64,000 bases of DNA. It comes from Caproiciproducens galactitolivorans. GTDB lineage: Bacteria > Bacillota > Clostridia > Oscillospirales > Acutalibacteraceae. How positions within the stretch are numbered: the stretch's first letter is position 1; the number at the start of each line of letters is the position of its first letter. This document shows, piece by piece, positions 27,855 through 36,809 of this stretch. The DNA lies in assembly GCF_026672255.1 (NCBI RefSeq), contig NZ_JAPOHA010000013.1, positions 1 through 64,000 of the forward strand. Direction: 5' to 3'. The position numbers were made by a program, and so were the translations under genes. The notes below the pieces were generated by a model that was given only the letters and a program-made list of their open reading frames with translations, was not told the origin of the DNA and ran no database searches.

Positions 27855-28565
27855 ATGACGAACAAAGCTTCAGTTTTAATTGTTGAGGACGAGGCCAGTG
27901 TAAGCAGTTCCATTGCTGCGGCTCTGGCTGCCGAAAATTATCGCCCGCTCAAAGCCGAAACCGGTGCTTTTGCCTTATCCATGGTTTCGTCACATTGTCC
28001 GGATGTTATCCTCCTGAATTTGGGCCTTCCCGATATGGACGGAATGGAAGTTCTGAAAACCGTTCGGAAATGGTCCGGAATTCCAATTATCATTGTGTCT
28101 GCACGGGGAAATGAAAAAGCAAAGGTTCAGGCGCTTGACTCAGGCGCCGACGACTACATCACGAAGCCGTTCGGCACAGCCGAATTGCTTGCCCGAATCC
28201 GCACCGCGATCCGCCACGGCATGAAAATGGAAACCGGCGAGGATCTTCCCGGCGGGGTTTACCGCAGGGGCGGTCTTTTCATCGATTTCGAAAAGCATCT
28301 CGTCACCGTAGACGGAAAGGACGTGCATTTGACGCCGATTGAATTCAAAATCGTGTCGCTGATTGCAAGCCACGCGGGCAACGTACTTACTTACGCGCAT
28401 ATCATTCACCATGTCTGGGGGAACTTTGCGCAGAGTGACCACCAGATTCTGCGGGTGAACATGGCCAATATCCGCAGAAAAATTGAACAGGATCCTACTC
28501 ACCCGAAGTACATCCAAACCGTAGCCGGGGTCGGCTACCGCATGAGCATGAGCGGAAAAATGTGA
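27855..28565 (+). CDS. Orphan OmpR/KdpE-type response regulator with Asn in place of the phosphoacceptor Asp
   Basis: A 236-residue receiver plus winged-helix DNA-binding protein, most like KdpE. The receiver keeps the acidic pair E11-D12, the Ser of IIIVSARG and the Lys of DYITKPFG. However, the segment that should contain the phosphorylated Asp reads VILLNLGLPD, with Asn55 (codon AAT) at the usual Asp position. The winged helix (about 140-232: HLTPIEFKIVSLIASHAGNVL, then HILRVNMANIRRKIE) is intact. No histidine kinase and no kdpFABC are adjacent. It therefore probably works without normal phosphorylation. ATG with GGAGGGAGC upstream. Confidence 0.88.
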   Translation: MTNKASVLIVEDEASVSSSIAAALAAENYRPLKAETGAFALSMVSSHCPDVILLNLGLPDMDGMEVLKTVRKWSGIPIIIVSARGNEKAKVQALDSGADDYITKPFGTAELLARIRTAIRHGMKMETGEDLPGGVYRRGGLFIDFEKHLVTVDGKDVHLTPIEFKIVSLIASHAGNVLTYAHIIHHVWGNFAQSDHQILRVNMANIRRKIEQDPTHPKYIQTVAGVGYRMSMSGKM

Positions 28566-28731
28566 ATTAAACTTTTTTTCAAATATTATTGCAAAATGAT
28601 GCGTTATTTTTTTAACACTAGCTCCTGTATTTCGCTTCTAACGCAATTTAGCATATTTTTACAAATTCATTATTCTGTGCATTTAAGCGCTCTGTTGGGG
28701 AATCCTAATTTTGAAACTTGGAGGGATTGTT

Positions 28732-29685
28732 ATGAAAAAAGGCACGAAAATCAGCATTTTAGGCGCAGGGAACGTAGGCGCAACCATTGCTTACACCCTT
28801 ACGGTGAGCGGCGTTGCTTCCGAAATTGTACTGGTAGATATCAATCAAAATAAAGCAAAAGGCGAAGCAATGGACATTATCCAGGGGACAGCTCTCTGCC
28901 CGCCGGTAAATATCTATGCGGGTGACTACAGCGATCTCAAAGACTCCGATATCGTTATCGTCACACTGGGCAGCGCCCGTAAACCGGGCCAGACCAGAAT
29001 CGACCTTGCGCAGGGAAATGTCAATATTATTAAGAGTGTCATGCCGGAAGCCGTTCGTTATGCGCCGGATGCGATTTATGTCGTTGTAAGCAATCCGGTT
29101 GATATTATTACCTATACGATTCTTAAAGTTACGGACCTTCCGGAATCCCATGTGATCGGTTCCGGCACACTGCTTGATTCGACCCGTCTTCGCGAGATTA
29201 TCGCGAGCAAAATCGACATCAGCCCCAAGAACGTTCACGCGGACGTTTTCGGCGAGCACGGCGATTCTTCCATGGTTCCGTGGTCTCTCGCCAGCATCGG
29301 CGGCATGCCGATGAGCCTGTATCTTAACGCGATGAAAGCAAAGGATCCGAACTTTGAAGGACTTGATCTTGCTCAAATCGAACAGGATGTACACACTTCC
29401 GGCGGACAGGTTATTAAGCTGAAGGGCGCCACGTTCTACGCGATTGCTCTTGCGGCGCGCCACATCTGCACCTGCATCCTCCGCGACACGAACACCGTTG
29501 TCACCTGCTCCGGCATGGTACACGGCGCTTACGGCGTCGACGATGTCTGCGTAAGCTTGCCGTCCATCATCAATGCACAGGGTGCGACCCGTATGGAAGT
29601 GCCCGATCTGACTGCTGAGGAAAAGGAAAAGTTTGTCCGCAGCGCTACTGTATTAAAGGAAACAATTTCTTCCCTCGAAATTTAA
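28732..29685 (+). CDS. mdh: LDH-like malate dehydrogenase
   Basis: A 317-residue NAD-dependent 2-hydroxyacid dehydrogenase of the LDH/MDH family. It has the Rossmann motif GAGNVGATIA at 11-20, the Asp149/His176 catalytic pair (LLDSTRLRE, FGEHGDS), Arg152 for the carboxylate and Arg89. Overall it looks like lactate dehydrogenase, but the specificity loop reads GSARKPGQTR. The residue equal to LDH Gln102 is Arg83, the change known to switch LDH to malate dehydrogenase. The adjacent malic enzyme supports use of malate/oxaloacetate. The ATG after TTGGAGGGA is chosen over a TTG seven codons upstream. Lactate dehydrogenase activity cannot be excluded. Confidence 0.82.
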   Translation: MKKGTKISILGAGNVGATIAYTLTVSGVASEIVLVDINQNKAKGEAMDIIQGTALCPPVNIYAGDYSDLKDSDIVIVTLGSARKPGQTRIDLAQGNVNIIKSVMPEAVRYAPDAIYVVVSNPVDIITYTILKVTDLPESHVIGSGTLLDSTRLREIIASKIDISPKNVHADVFGEHGDSSMVPWSLASIGGMPMSLYLNAMKAKDPNFEGLDLAQIEQDVHTSGGQVIKLKGATFYAIALAARHICTCILRDTNTVVTCSGMVHGAYGVDDVCVSLPSIINAQGATRMEVPDLTAEEKEKFVRSATVLKETISSLEI

Positions 29686-29705
29686 TTTGAAAGGATGTAT
29701 ATTTC

Positions 29706-30878
29706 ATGGATTACGCAAAGGAATCACTGAAAAAGCACTACGAATGGAAAGGCAAGATTGAGGTCGTTTGCCACGCTCCTCTGAATACCCGCGACGATTT
29801 GGCCCTTGCCTACACCCCGGGTGTTGCACAGCCCTGCCTGGAGATTCAGAAAGACGTTAACAAAAGCTATGAATTAACCCGCCGTTCCAACCTGGTGGCT
29901 GTTGTAACCGACGGTACCGCCGTTCTCGGCTTGGGCGACATCGGCCCGGAGGCCGGTATGCCGGTTATGGAAGGCAAATGCGCTTTATTTAAGGCATTTG
30001 GCGATGTGGACGCGATTCCCCTTTGCGTGCGTTCCAAGGAAGTTGACGATATCGTTAACACCGTTCGCCTGCTTGCCGGCAGCTTCGGCGGCGTTAACCT
30101 CGAGGATATCTCCGCTCCGCGCTGCTTTGAAATTGAAAGAAAATTAAAAGCCTGCTGCGATATCCCGATTTTCCACGACGACCAGCACGGCACCGCCGTT
30201 GTAACCCTTGCCGCCATGCTCAACGCTCTGAAGCTGACCGGCAAGAAGCTGGACGAGATCCATGTTGTCACTTCCGGCGCGGGTGCAGCCGGCATCGCTA
30301 TCATTAAGCTTCTGATTGCACTCGGCCTGAAAAACGTTATCATGTGCGACCGCCACGGCGCGATTTACCAGGGACGCGACGGTCTGAACAAGGAAAAAGA
30401 GGAAATGGCCGCGATTACCAACCACGACAAACGCAGCGGCAGCCTTGCGGACATGCTCAAGGGCGCCGACGTATTCATCGGTGTTTCCGCTCCGAACTGC
30501 GTAACCGCAGAAATGGTCAAGAGCATGAACAAAGACCCGATTCTGTTCCCGATGGCAAACCCGACTCCGGAAATCATGCCGGATGTTGCCCTCGCGGCAG
30601 GCGCGGCGGTTGTCGGCACAGGCCGCAGCGACTTCCCGAACCAGATCAACAACGTTCTCGCATTCCCGGGCATCTTCCGTGGTGCGCTTGATGTACGCGC
30701 AAGCGACATCAACGACGAAATGAAGATTGCGGCTGCCTACGCAATCGCCGGATTTGTTTCCGACGACAAGCTTGCCGCCGATTATATCATTCCGAGCGCC
30801 CTTGATAAGAATGTAGCTTCCGCCGTTGCCAAGGCAGTTGCCGAAGCAGCCCACAAGACCGGCGTTGCAAGAATCTAA
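29706..30878 (+). CDS. Malic enzyme (oxaloacetate-decarboxylating malate dehydrogenase)
   Basis: A 390-residue short prokaryotic malic enzyme that converts malate to pyruvate and CO2 with reduction of NAD(P)+. Visible features are YTPGVAQPC near residue 37, the metal-ligand region PIFHDDQHGTAVV near 157, a Rossmann domain from about 180 (TSGAGAAGIAIIKLL) and LFPMANPTPEI. Usual length for the form without the phosphotransacetylase domain. ATG with AAAGGATG upstream, 20 bases after mdh, so the pair is an operon. Together they would link oxaloacetate to pyruvate through malate, moving reducing power from NADH to NAD(P)H, as in the malate shunt known in clostridia. Confidence 0.95.
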   Translation: MDYAKESLKKHYEWKGKIEVVCHAPLNTRDDLALAYTPGVAQPCLEIQKDVNKSYELTRRSNLVAVVTDGTAVLGLGDIGPEAGMPVMEGKCALFKAFGDVDAIPLCVRSKEVDDIVNTVRLLAGSFGGVNLEDISAPRCFEIERKLKACCDIPIFHDDQHGTAVVTLAAMLNALKLTGKKLDEIHVVTSGAGAAGIAIIKLLIALGLKNVIMCDRHGAIYQGRDGLNKEKEEMAAITNHDKRSGSLADMLKGADVFIGVSAPNCVTAEMVKSMNKDPILFPMANPTPEIMPDVALAAGAAVVGTGRSDFPNQINNVLAFPGIFRGALDVRASDINDEMKIAAAYAIAGFVSDDKLAADYIIPSALDKNVASAVAKAVAEAAHKTGVARI

Positions 30879-30898
30879 TCCATTTTATTTCAGATACC

Positions 30899-30938
30899 AA
30901 AAGCCCCGCTTTTCTTTGGAAAGGCGGGGCTTTTTCGT
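30899..30938 (+). terminator. Terminator after malic enzyme
   Basis: AAAAGCCCCGC..TTTT pairs with AAAGGCGGGGCTTTTT. It lies 20 bases after the stop codon. Confidence 0.9.
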
Positions 30939-30939
30939 A

Positions 30940-31585
30940 TTAAGTAACCCCTATGTTCCTTTCTGCGATGGCATCTGGAATCCGACCCGCCCTCTATCGG
31001 TTGGTCTATCGCCGGGTTCCATTCGAAACGCCCTCCCGTTAAAATGGGAGGGCGTTTCAGAGAAAATCGCATGGTAAAAGATGTATGTGTAATAACTTTT
31101 TATGATCTTGAAAGGTATCGCCGCTCACCGGCCAATTCTGCCTTTTTCAATGCGAATATAAGATCGCCGGGGCGAAGTTCTACTCCCCCGTAAAATTCAT
31201 TCTACTTTTTGCGTATCATGAATTCCCGCCCCGGCAATCGTCGGAACAGCATTCCTGAAAAGCAGACCGTACGGCGGAACCAAAGAGGGGACTTCACTCC
31301 GCCGCCGTCCGCTGAAAGCAGGATACAAAAAACGCCGTATATTTTTCGCAGCCCATATGCAGCGTTCTGAAATGCCTGCCGATGAAAATTCTTTCTATAG
31401 AAAATGAACAGAAAGAATCCCATATTATGCCTGATGGGAAACATTATACTGCATTTCTTTTTCCAGTGCAATAGAATTCGCAAAATATTGTTTGAAATTA
31501 GAAAAACCTGTCGGTATTTCCGGGGTGTTCCTTTCGTTGCTCTCTGTGGAAGCAGTCCAAGTCGATACCGTAATTTATTCTACCA
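30940..31585. other. Gene-free region between malic enzyme and the repeats
   Basis: The only clear structure is a perfect 13-bp inverted repeat, GAAACGCCCTCCC at 31025-31037 with GGGAGGGCGTTTC at 31046-31058, without a T tract. Open frames across this stretch have no ribosome-binding site and no recognisable protein. Confidence 0.5.
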
Positions 31586-31589
31586 AATT

Positions 31590-32021
31590 ACGATGAATGA
31601 TCAGGTTGTCCTCAGGCCGGAAGCACACGGTGTAATTCGGGTAGGCGAACCTATCCCTTTGTCCTTCATATTCAATTACAGGATGATTTAGTCTGCCCGC
31701 GGGCCGGGGAAACTTCGTATATTTTCGGACAGGTCGAACCTATCCTTTGGTTCTTAATATTGAATTACAGAGATGATTTAGCCTGCCCTCAGGCCGGGCG
31801 GGCCCCTACTTTCGGAATCGTCCGAAAGTAGGCAAAGGACGAGCAGGGGGCTTTTAAATCCCGGCGAGAGGGTTCCATAAAAGCCCCCTGCACCCCGGAG
31901 GTATCCCCAAAAAGCCTTTGGGGTACACGCTTTCTATATGGTTTTCATTGACGTTCCTCTGAAGTAGCTTAGAGAGAAAAAATACCTCGTTATAAACGCG
32001 AATGCAGGCTCAGCCTGCCCA
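31590..32021 (+). repeat. Dispersed repeat R1, copy C, with two degenerate openings
   Basis: A complete copy begins near 31764 (GAATTACAGAGATGATTTAG) and includes the perfect TTTCGGAATCGTCCGAAA-centred palindrome (31805-31832), the GCAGGGGGCT/AGCCCCCTGC pairing and TACCTCGTTATAA. Before it, the opening module appears twice more in short form (around 31600 and 31670: GATGATTTAGTCTGCCC with GGCCGGGG), so partial duplications have accumulated. Confidence 0.7.
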
Positions 32022-32097
32022 GGCGAGGGTTCCCCGAAAGGTGGGAACTGCACCTTGCCTGTTGTTTTCGGACAAGTCGCACCTATCCTTTGGTTCT

Positions 32098-32362
32098 TAA
32101 TATTGAATTACAGAAATGATTCAGTCTGCCCTCAGGCCGGGCCGGCCCCTACTTTCGGAATCGTCCGAAAGTAGGCAAAGGACGAGCAGGGGGCTTTTGA
32201 ATCCCGGCGAGAGGGTACCACAAAAGCCCCCTGCACTCCTGAGGTATCCCCAAAAGGCCTTTTAGGTACACGCATTCTTTGTGGTTTTCATTGACGTTCC
32301 TCCGAGGCAGCTTAGAGAAAAAAGGTACCTTCTTTAAAACGTGCGTGCAGGCTCAGCCTGCC
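32098..32362 (+). repeat. Dispersed repeat R1, copy D
   Basis: A complete copy directly downstream of copy C and in the same orientation: the ATTACAGAAATGATTCAGTC opening, the palindrome at 32148-32175, the GCAGGGGGCT/AGCCCCCTGC pairing, CCCCAAAAGGCC and GTACCTTCTTTAAAA, ending in GCAGGCTCAGCCTGC. Confidence 0.75.
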
Positions 32363-32456
32363 GGAGGAACGGCAAATCGGTGCGATATGTAAATAGTGTA
32401 TAAAATTTTTCGTTCCTTCTCTGTGATTATTGTTCATATTACGAATAATTCACGTC

Positions 32457-32490
32457 AAAAAAGAGGTTAAGGAATGTTCCTTAACCTCTG
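32457..32490 (-). terminator. Terminator of the phosphoglucomutase gene
   Basis: AGAGGTTAAGGAA (32462-32474) and TTCCTTAACCTCT (32477-32489) form a perfect 13-bp stem. On the minus strand it is followed by TTTTTT, so it ends transcription of the minus-strand gene to its right. Confidence 0.85.
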
Positions 32491-32650
32491 AATATACAGA
32501 TTATACAGACCTTACCGCCCCCATGGGCAGTATGCAAAATGCATGGCGCTAATTCTAATATATCACGCGAACCTCGGTTGTTCTGTTCTGTATAACTGTA
32601 TATATATTAGCATATACTATTTGGTTTGTCAACACTTTTTTAAATATTTT

Positions 32651-34348
32651 TTATTTTATTCCGAAAGAACCGGGTGCTGCGGCTTTCAGCTTTTCAATCA
32701 GCTCTTCCGAAGCCGCTTTATCCTTGCCCTTGGCGGAAACATAAATCTTGATTTTCGGCTCGGTGCCGCTGGGCCGTACAATCAGCTTGCTGCCGTTTTC
32801 CAGCCGGTATTCCAGCACATTGGACTTGGGCAGACCGATTTCGCTGATCTTTCCCGCGTCGCTGCGCTTTGAGGTTTCGTAATCGCTCCAGCCGGTCACC
32901 TTGTATCCGGCGACTTCCGCCGGTGTCTTTTCGCGCAGGTCTTCCATAATCCGGCTCATCTGCTTCATGCCGTCCTCGCCTTCAAAGGCAAAATTCAGAA
33001 GGCCGTTCTCATAATAGCCGTATTTTTGATAGAGTGCGTCCATCGCATCCAAAAGGGTCATGCCCTTCTGCTTATAATCGTAAGCCATCTGGCAGATCAG
33101 CATGCTTGCGTTTACCGCATCCTTATCACGTACATAGCCGCCGGACAAATAGCCGTAGCTTTCTTCGAATCCGAAGATATAACGCTCAACTTCGCCCTTT
33201 GCTTCCAGCAGGGCGATCTGGTCGCCAATATATTTAAAGCCCGTCAACACGCGCACCATATTGACGCCGTATTCCCGCGCCACCGCGTCCGCCATGTCGG
33301 TGCTGACGATGGTCGTCACCGCGACCGGTTCCTTCGGCAGGGTACCGGCCTGTTTGCGGCTGCGCGCGATAAAGTCAAGCAGAAGCACGCCGACTTCGTT
33401 GCCGCTCATCAGTATAAATTTGCCGTTCTGGTTTACCGCGATTCCGCAGCGGTCGCAGTCCGGGTCGGTTGCAACCAGCAGATCCGGCTGCACCTTTTCG
33501 CAAAGATCCAGCCCCTTCTGCAGCGCCTCCCGGATCTCCGGATTCGGGAACGGGCAGGTTTTAAAGGTGCCGTCCGGATATTCCTGTTCCGGAACGACGG
33601 TAACATCCTGAATGCCGATCAGGCTCATCATACGGGTAACGCAGACAAGACCCGTCCCGTTCAGCGGGGTGTAAACCACCTTCAGGCCGGAGCAGTCGCC
33701 CTTCAGGACGCTCTGCTTCAGGACGTCGCTTAAAAACGAATGGATAACCTCATCTTTAATATACTGGATCATGCCGTTTTTCAGGCCGTCGTCAAAGTTC
33801 ATGCGCTTTACGTCGTCGAAAATATCCAGACTGTTGATTTCATTCAGAACTTCGTCCGCCATCTCCAGCGCAATCTGGCAGCCGTCGCTACCGTAGGCTT
33901 TGTATCCGTTGTATTTCGCAGGATTGTGGCTTGCGGTAATACAGATGCCTGCGTCGCATTTTAAATAACGGACGGCATAGGAAAGCGTCGGGGTCGGCGA
34001 AAGCTTCGGATAAATATACGCCTTAATGCCGTTTGCCGCCAGAACTGCGGCGCTCTGCCTTGCAAACACATCGGATTTTATGCGGCTGTCGTACGCAATC
34101 GCGACGGACGGATTCCTTCCGTGCTTGTTCAGATAATTCGCAAGACCCTGCGTCGCTTTGCGGACGGTATAAACGTTCATACGGTTGGTTCCCGCGCCGA
34201 TTACGCCGCGCAGCCCGCCTGTACCGAATTCCAAGTTGCGGTAAAATCTATCGTTTATCTCATCGGGCTGGTCTTTAATCCTTTTCAGTTCTTCCGTTAA
34301 ATCGGGGTCGTCCAGCTCTGTGCGGAGCCATCTTTCAAATTCAGACAT
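32651..34348 (-). CDS. pgm: Phosphoglucomutase/phosphomannomutase (alpha-D-phosphohexomutase)
   Basis: A 565-residue enzyme interconverting hexose 1- and 6-phosphates, the size of the Firmicutes PgcA-type phosphoglucomutase. Motifs in order: the active-site serine loop TASHNPAKYNGYK near residue 140, the metal loop DPDCDR near 300, the sugar-binding GFEESYGYL near 400 and the phosphate-binding RPSGTEPKIK near 525. The ATG at 34348 has AAAGGAATG at good distance; an in-frame start seven codons upstream is less well placed. Glucose versus mannose preference cannot be judged. Confidence 0.95.
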   Translation of the reverse strand: MSEFERWLRTELDDPDLTEELKRIKDQPDEINDRFYRNLEFGTGGLRGVIGAGTNRMNVYTVRKATQGLANYLNKHGRNPSVAIAYDSRIKSDVFARQSAAVLAANGIKAYIYPKLSPTPTLSYAVRYLKCDAGICITASHNPAKYNGYKAYGSDGCQIALEMADEVLNEINSLDIFDDVKRMNFDDGLKNGMIQYIKDEVIHSFLSDVLKQSVLKGDCSGLKVVYTPLNGTGLVCVTRMMSLIGIQDVTVVPEQEYPDGTFKTCPFPNPEIREALQKGLDLCEKVQPDLLVATDPDCDRCGIAVNQNGKFILMSGNEVGVLLLDFIARSRKQAGTLPKEPVAVTTIVSTDMADAVAREYGVNMVRVLTGFKYIGDQIALLEAKGEVERYIFGFEESYGYLSGGYVRDKDAVNASMLICQMAYDYKQKGMTLLDAMDALYQKYGYYENGLLNFAFEGEDGMKQMSRIMEDLREKTPAEVAGYKVTGWSDYETSKRSDAGKISEIGLPKSNVLEYRLENGSKLIVRPSGTEPKIKIYVSAKGKDKAASEELIEKLKAAAPGSFGIK

Positions 34349-34419
34349 TGTAACATTCCTTTCCTGCATGAGATTTGTATCAATAACTAAAGATTACCAT
34401 TTGTTTTTGTGGATGTCAA

Positions 34420-34884
34420 TCAAATTTTCAGGATATTCGTTACCACGCCGGCATCCGTCAGGTCAATAATCCCGTAGGTTCCCTGCGAACCGTGCAGGCT
34501 TCCGGGGTTCATCAGGTACAGTCCGTCCTCGTAGTCGGTCAGCTCGTTGTGCGTGTGGCCGAACAGGACGATATCCGCTTTTCGCTCGCGCGCCGCCCTG
34601 GTAATATTGTATAATCCGTATTTTACATCGTATGTATAACCATGAGTATAAAAAATACGCTTGCCGCAAAGGTTGATCTCCCCTTCGTTCGGCAGCGTAC
34701 TGCCCCAGTCGCAGTTACCGCGTACAAGCAGGAACATTTTCTCAGGGAAACTGTCCTTCATTTGCAGCGCCTCGTCGGCGCCGTCCCCCAGGTGGATCAC
34801 CACTTCGGCGGTTGGCTGGCTTAAAATTGCCCGACGAAGATTCGCCTCGTCCCGGTGCGTGTCCGAGACCACTAAAATTCGCAT
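34420..34884 (-). CDS. YfcE/MJ0936-type metallophosphoesterase
   Basis: A 154-residue calcineurin-like phosphodiesterase with VVSDTHRD at residues 4-11, VIHLGDGAD, VRGNCDW, FYTHGYTYD and FGHTHNE: all metal-binding motifs of the YfcE family, which cleaves model phosphodiesters. The biological substrate is unknown. The ATG follows CTGGAGGTC; the much longer open frame upstream is rejected because it is antisense to a real gene and lacks the family pattern. Confidence 0.92.
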   Translation of the reverse strand: MRILVVSDTHRDEANLRRAILSQPTAEVVIHLGDGADEALQMKDSFPEKMFLLVRGNCDWGSTLPNEGEINLCGKRIFYTHGYTYDVKYGLYNITRAARERKADIVLFGHTHNELTDYEDGLYLMNPGSLHGSQGTYGIIDLTDAGVVTNILKI

Positions 34885-34966
34885 GAATAAGACCTCCAGA
34901 TGATTGCCGACCCGGGGCCGGTATATATTAAAGTCCCGCATCATACAATGATAGCGGGGTGATTGT

Positions 34967-35137
34967 ATGCAAAGCAAGGAGGAAAACCAGAAGCTTCTGC
35001 AAAATCTTCTCGGCCAGCTGAGCCCGGAAGACAAAAAGAAGCTCGACAGCATTTTGTCGGATAAAACACAGGTTGAAAAAATACTGGGCACGCCGCAGGC
35101 ACAGGAATTGATGAAGAAGTTTAAGGGAGGAAAATAA
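34967..35137 (+). CDS. 56-residue helical protein, unknown
   Basis: ATG after AGCGGGGTG. A charged, helical protein starting MQSKEENQKLLQNLLGQLSP and ending in KKFKGGK, without membrane segments. Its stop codon touches the start of the next gene, so it is the first of three tightly packed plus-strand genes. Divergent from the phosphoesterase. Lys- and Gln-rich composition; no family recognised. Confidence 0.7.
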   Translation: MQSKEENQKLLQNLLGQLSPEDKKKLDSILSDKTQVEKILGTPQAQELMKKFKGGK

Positions 35138-35488
35138 ATGGATGATCTTGCCGCGAAGCTCGGCGAGCTGCTGAACAATCCCGGCAATTTGGAAAAACTG
35201 AAAGGCCTTGCCGGGCTCCTGGGCGGCGCGGCACAGGCACAGCCGGACCCTGCGCCGGCGGAACCGGCACAGGGCGGCTTACCGGGAATTGATGCGGACG
35301 CCCTTCAAATGGTTACAAAAATCATGCCGCTGCTGTCCAACTTCCGGCAGGAGGACGACTGCACGCGGCTGCTGCGCGCCCTGCGGCCGCTTCTCAGCCC
35401 GGAGCGCCAGAAAAAGCTGGATGAATCCATTAAAATTCTTCAAATGGTCCGGATACTTCCGCTGTTAAAGACCAGCGGGATTCTTTGA
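35138..35488 (+). CDS. 116-residue helical protein, unknown
   Basis: A small helical protein: an N-terminal helix (MDDLAAKLGELLNNPGNLEK), an Ala/Pro-rich linker (QAQPDPAPAEPAQGG) and a C-terminal helical bundle with LRALRPLLSPERQKKLDESI. No signal peptide, and the two leucine-rich C-terminal helices are amphipathic rather than transmembrane. ATG immediately after the previous stop; AAGGGAGG lies inside the end of the preceding gene. Middle gene of a three-gene set whose products share helical, low-complexity features. Function unknown. Confidence 0.75.
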   Translation: MDDLAAKLGELLNNPGNLEKLKGLAGLLGGAAQAQPDPAPAEPAQGGLPGIDADALQMVTKIMPLLSNFRQEDDCTRLLRALRPLLSPERQKKLDESIKILQMVRILPLLKTSGIL

Positions 35489-35497
35489 GGTGTGCCC

Positions 35498-35887
35498 ATG
35501 GCTGAAAACTATAATTATGATATGCAGCGCCTTCAGCAGGACGCCATTCGGCGCGCGCGGGAAATGCAGTCCCGCGCTCAGGCTGCCGCTTCGCAGCCGA
35601 ACCGGAATATGCCGAATCCCGCCGTGCCGAACCCGCCGACCCATCCGGCGCGCCACAGCGCCCCTCCCCCGCAGCGGGCAGCGGTTCCGCCCCCCATTCC
35701 GGAAGGAAATCGGGAAAACCGCCCCGCAAATGAACCCGCGAAGGGGCAAATAGGTCCCATCCAGAATATCTTCGATATCCTTTTTAACGACAGCGAGCGA
35801 ACGCTCATTCTGATTCTCGTCCTGCTCCTGATTGAAGAACAGGCGGACACCGGCCTGATCTTTTCGCTGCTGTACCTGATTCTGTGA
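35498..35887 (+). CDS. 129-residue protein with a C-terminal hydrophobic segment, unknown
   Basis: Begins MAENYNYDMQRLQQDAIRRA (helical), followed by a Pro/Asn/Ala-rich disordered region, and ends with NDSERTLILILVLLLIEEQ and DTGLIFSLLYLIL, two hydrophobic stretches that probably insert in the membrane as a hairpin. The pattern, a disordered linker with a hydrophobic C-terminal hairpin, is seen in small proteins of spore-forming clostridia, but no named family was recognised. ATG after GAGGTG; an in-frame GTG two codons upstream is less likely. It ends directly at the convergent gene. Confidence 0.72.
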   Translation: MAENYNYDMQRLQQDAIRRAREMQSRAQAAASQPNRNMPNPAVPNPPTHPARHSAPPPQRAAVPPPIPEGNRENRPANEPAKGQIGPIQNIFDILFNDSERTLILILVLLLIEEQADTGLIFSLLYLIL

Positions 35888-36790
35888 TTATTTATCCTGT
35901 GGTGTGCGTATTGCGTAAATATATTCCTGTTTCGTGCTTGGATTGGTTTTCAGTATGTATTCCATATATTTCGTAGGCTTGGGGGTAACAACGGCACTGG
36001 TTGTCTGGTTGCGCGAGGCATCGCTCGGCGAAACGTATCCGACACGCAGTACGGTGGTATCCCCTTGCTTTTTTGCGCTTTCCGTATAGGGCGTAAAGCT
36101 GCTGTCGGAGGAATACAGCGCGACATGGAACTGATTTTTCTCGGAGTCATATTCAAAGAAGCTTTCCTTCGCGGGGGTTTTCGGCTGGAGCTGGCAGTCC
36201 GGCCCGAAAAGCTCATGGCAGGCGTTCACCACGTCCCCGAGCGGGACAAGGATTCTTCCGCTGTCATCGTAGCTGTTGTAGTTGGAACCGCCGTTCGCAG
36301 TAATCGTTTTCCAAAGCGAAGCGTCCAGGACAAATTCCTCGTTGGCCTTGTCCGGCGAAGCAAACGGCTGCGGGTCCTGCATGACCACGGTCGTCAGGAA
36401 CGAATCGTACGCGCGCAGCTTGCTGTCGTCGGTTGCCGCGCGGTAAATGTTCTTCCCGATTGTCCCGGCAATAAAGCATACACCCACCAGCGCGAGCAGC
36501 AGTACCAGCGAGCCGACCGCCACGCCGTAGCGGCGGCGTCTGCGCGTACCGGTGCGCTGCGGCGCTACCGGCTGTTCCGGTTCTTTGCTATCTTCCGGCT
36601 CATCCGGTTCCAGACCGTCGTCCCATTTGGTTAAAAGCTCTTCGTCCTCGCCGGTTTCGTCTTCGGGAAGAAAATCGTCGATTTCCATTTCTTCCGGCTC
36701 AACAGGGTTTATTTTCCCATTCGGCTTGTTGTAAGCATCGCGATAGTCGGCCGAGAACCCCGGAATGGATTTCTTTCGTTTTTTACTCAT
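35888..36790 (-). CDS. Bitopic membrane protein with acidic cytoplasmic tail, unknown
   Basis: A 300-residue protein. An acidic, Glu/Asp-rich N-terminal region (about 25-75) is followed by RTGTRRRRR, one transmembrane helix at about 90-112 (GSLVLLLALVGVCFIAGTIG) and a roughly 185-residue outer domain with no recognised motif. The positive-inside rule puts the acidic part in the cytoplasm. Its stop codon directly follows the stop of the convergent small-gene operon. ATG with GCGGAGTTT upstream. It may sense or scaffold at the envelope; there is no catalytic signature. Confidence 0.8.
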   Translation of the reverse strand: MSKKRKKSIPGFSADYRDAYNKPNGKINPVEPEEMEIDDFLPEDETGEDEELLTKWDDGLEPDEPEDSKEPEQPVAPQRTGTRRRRRYGVAVGSLVLLLALVGVCFIAGTIGKNIYRAATDDSKLRAYDSFLTTVVMQDPQPFASPDKANEEFVLDASLWKTITANGGSNYNSYDDSGRILVPLGDVVNACHELFGPDCQLQPKTPAKESFFEYDSEKNQFHVALYSSDSSFTPYTESAKKQGDTTVLRVGYVSPSDASRNQTTSAVVTPKPTKYMEYILKTNPSTKQEYIYAIRTPQDK

Positions 36791-36809
36791 CTTGAATAAA
36801 CTCCGCTTT

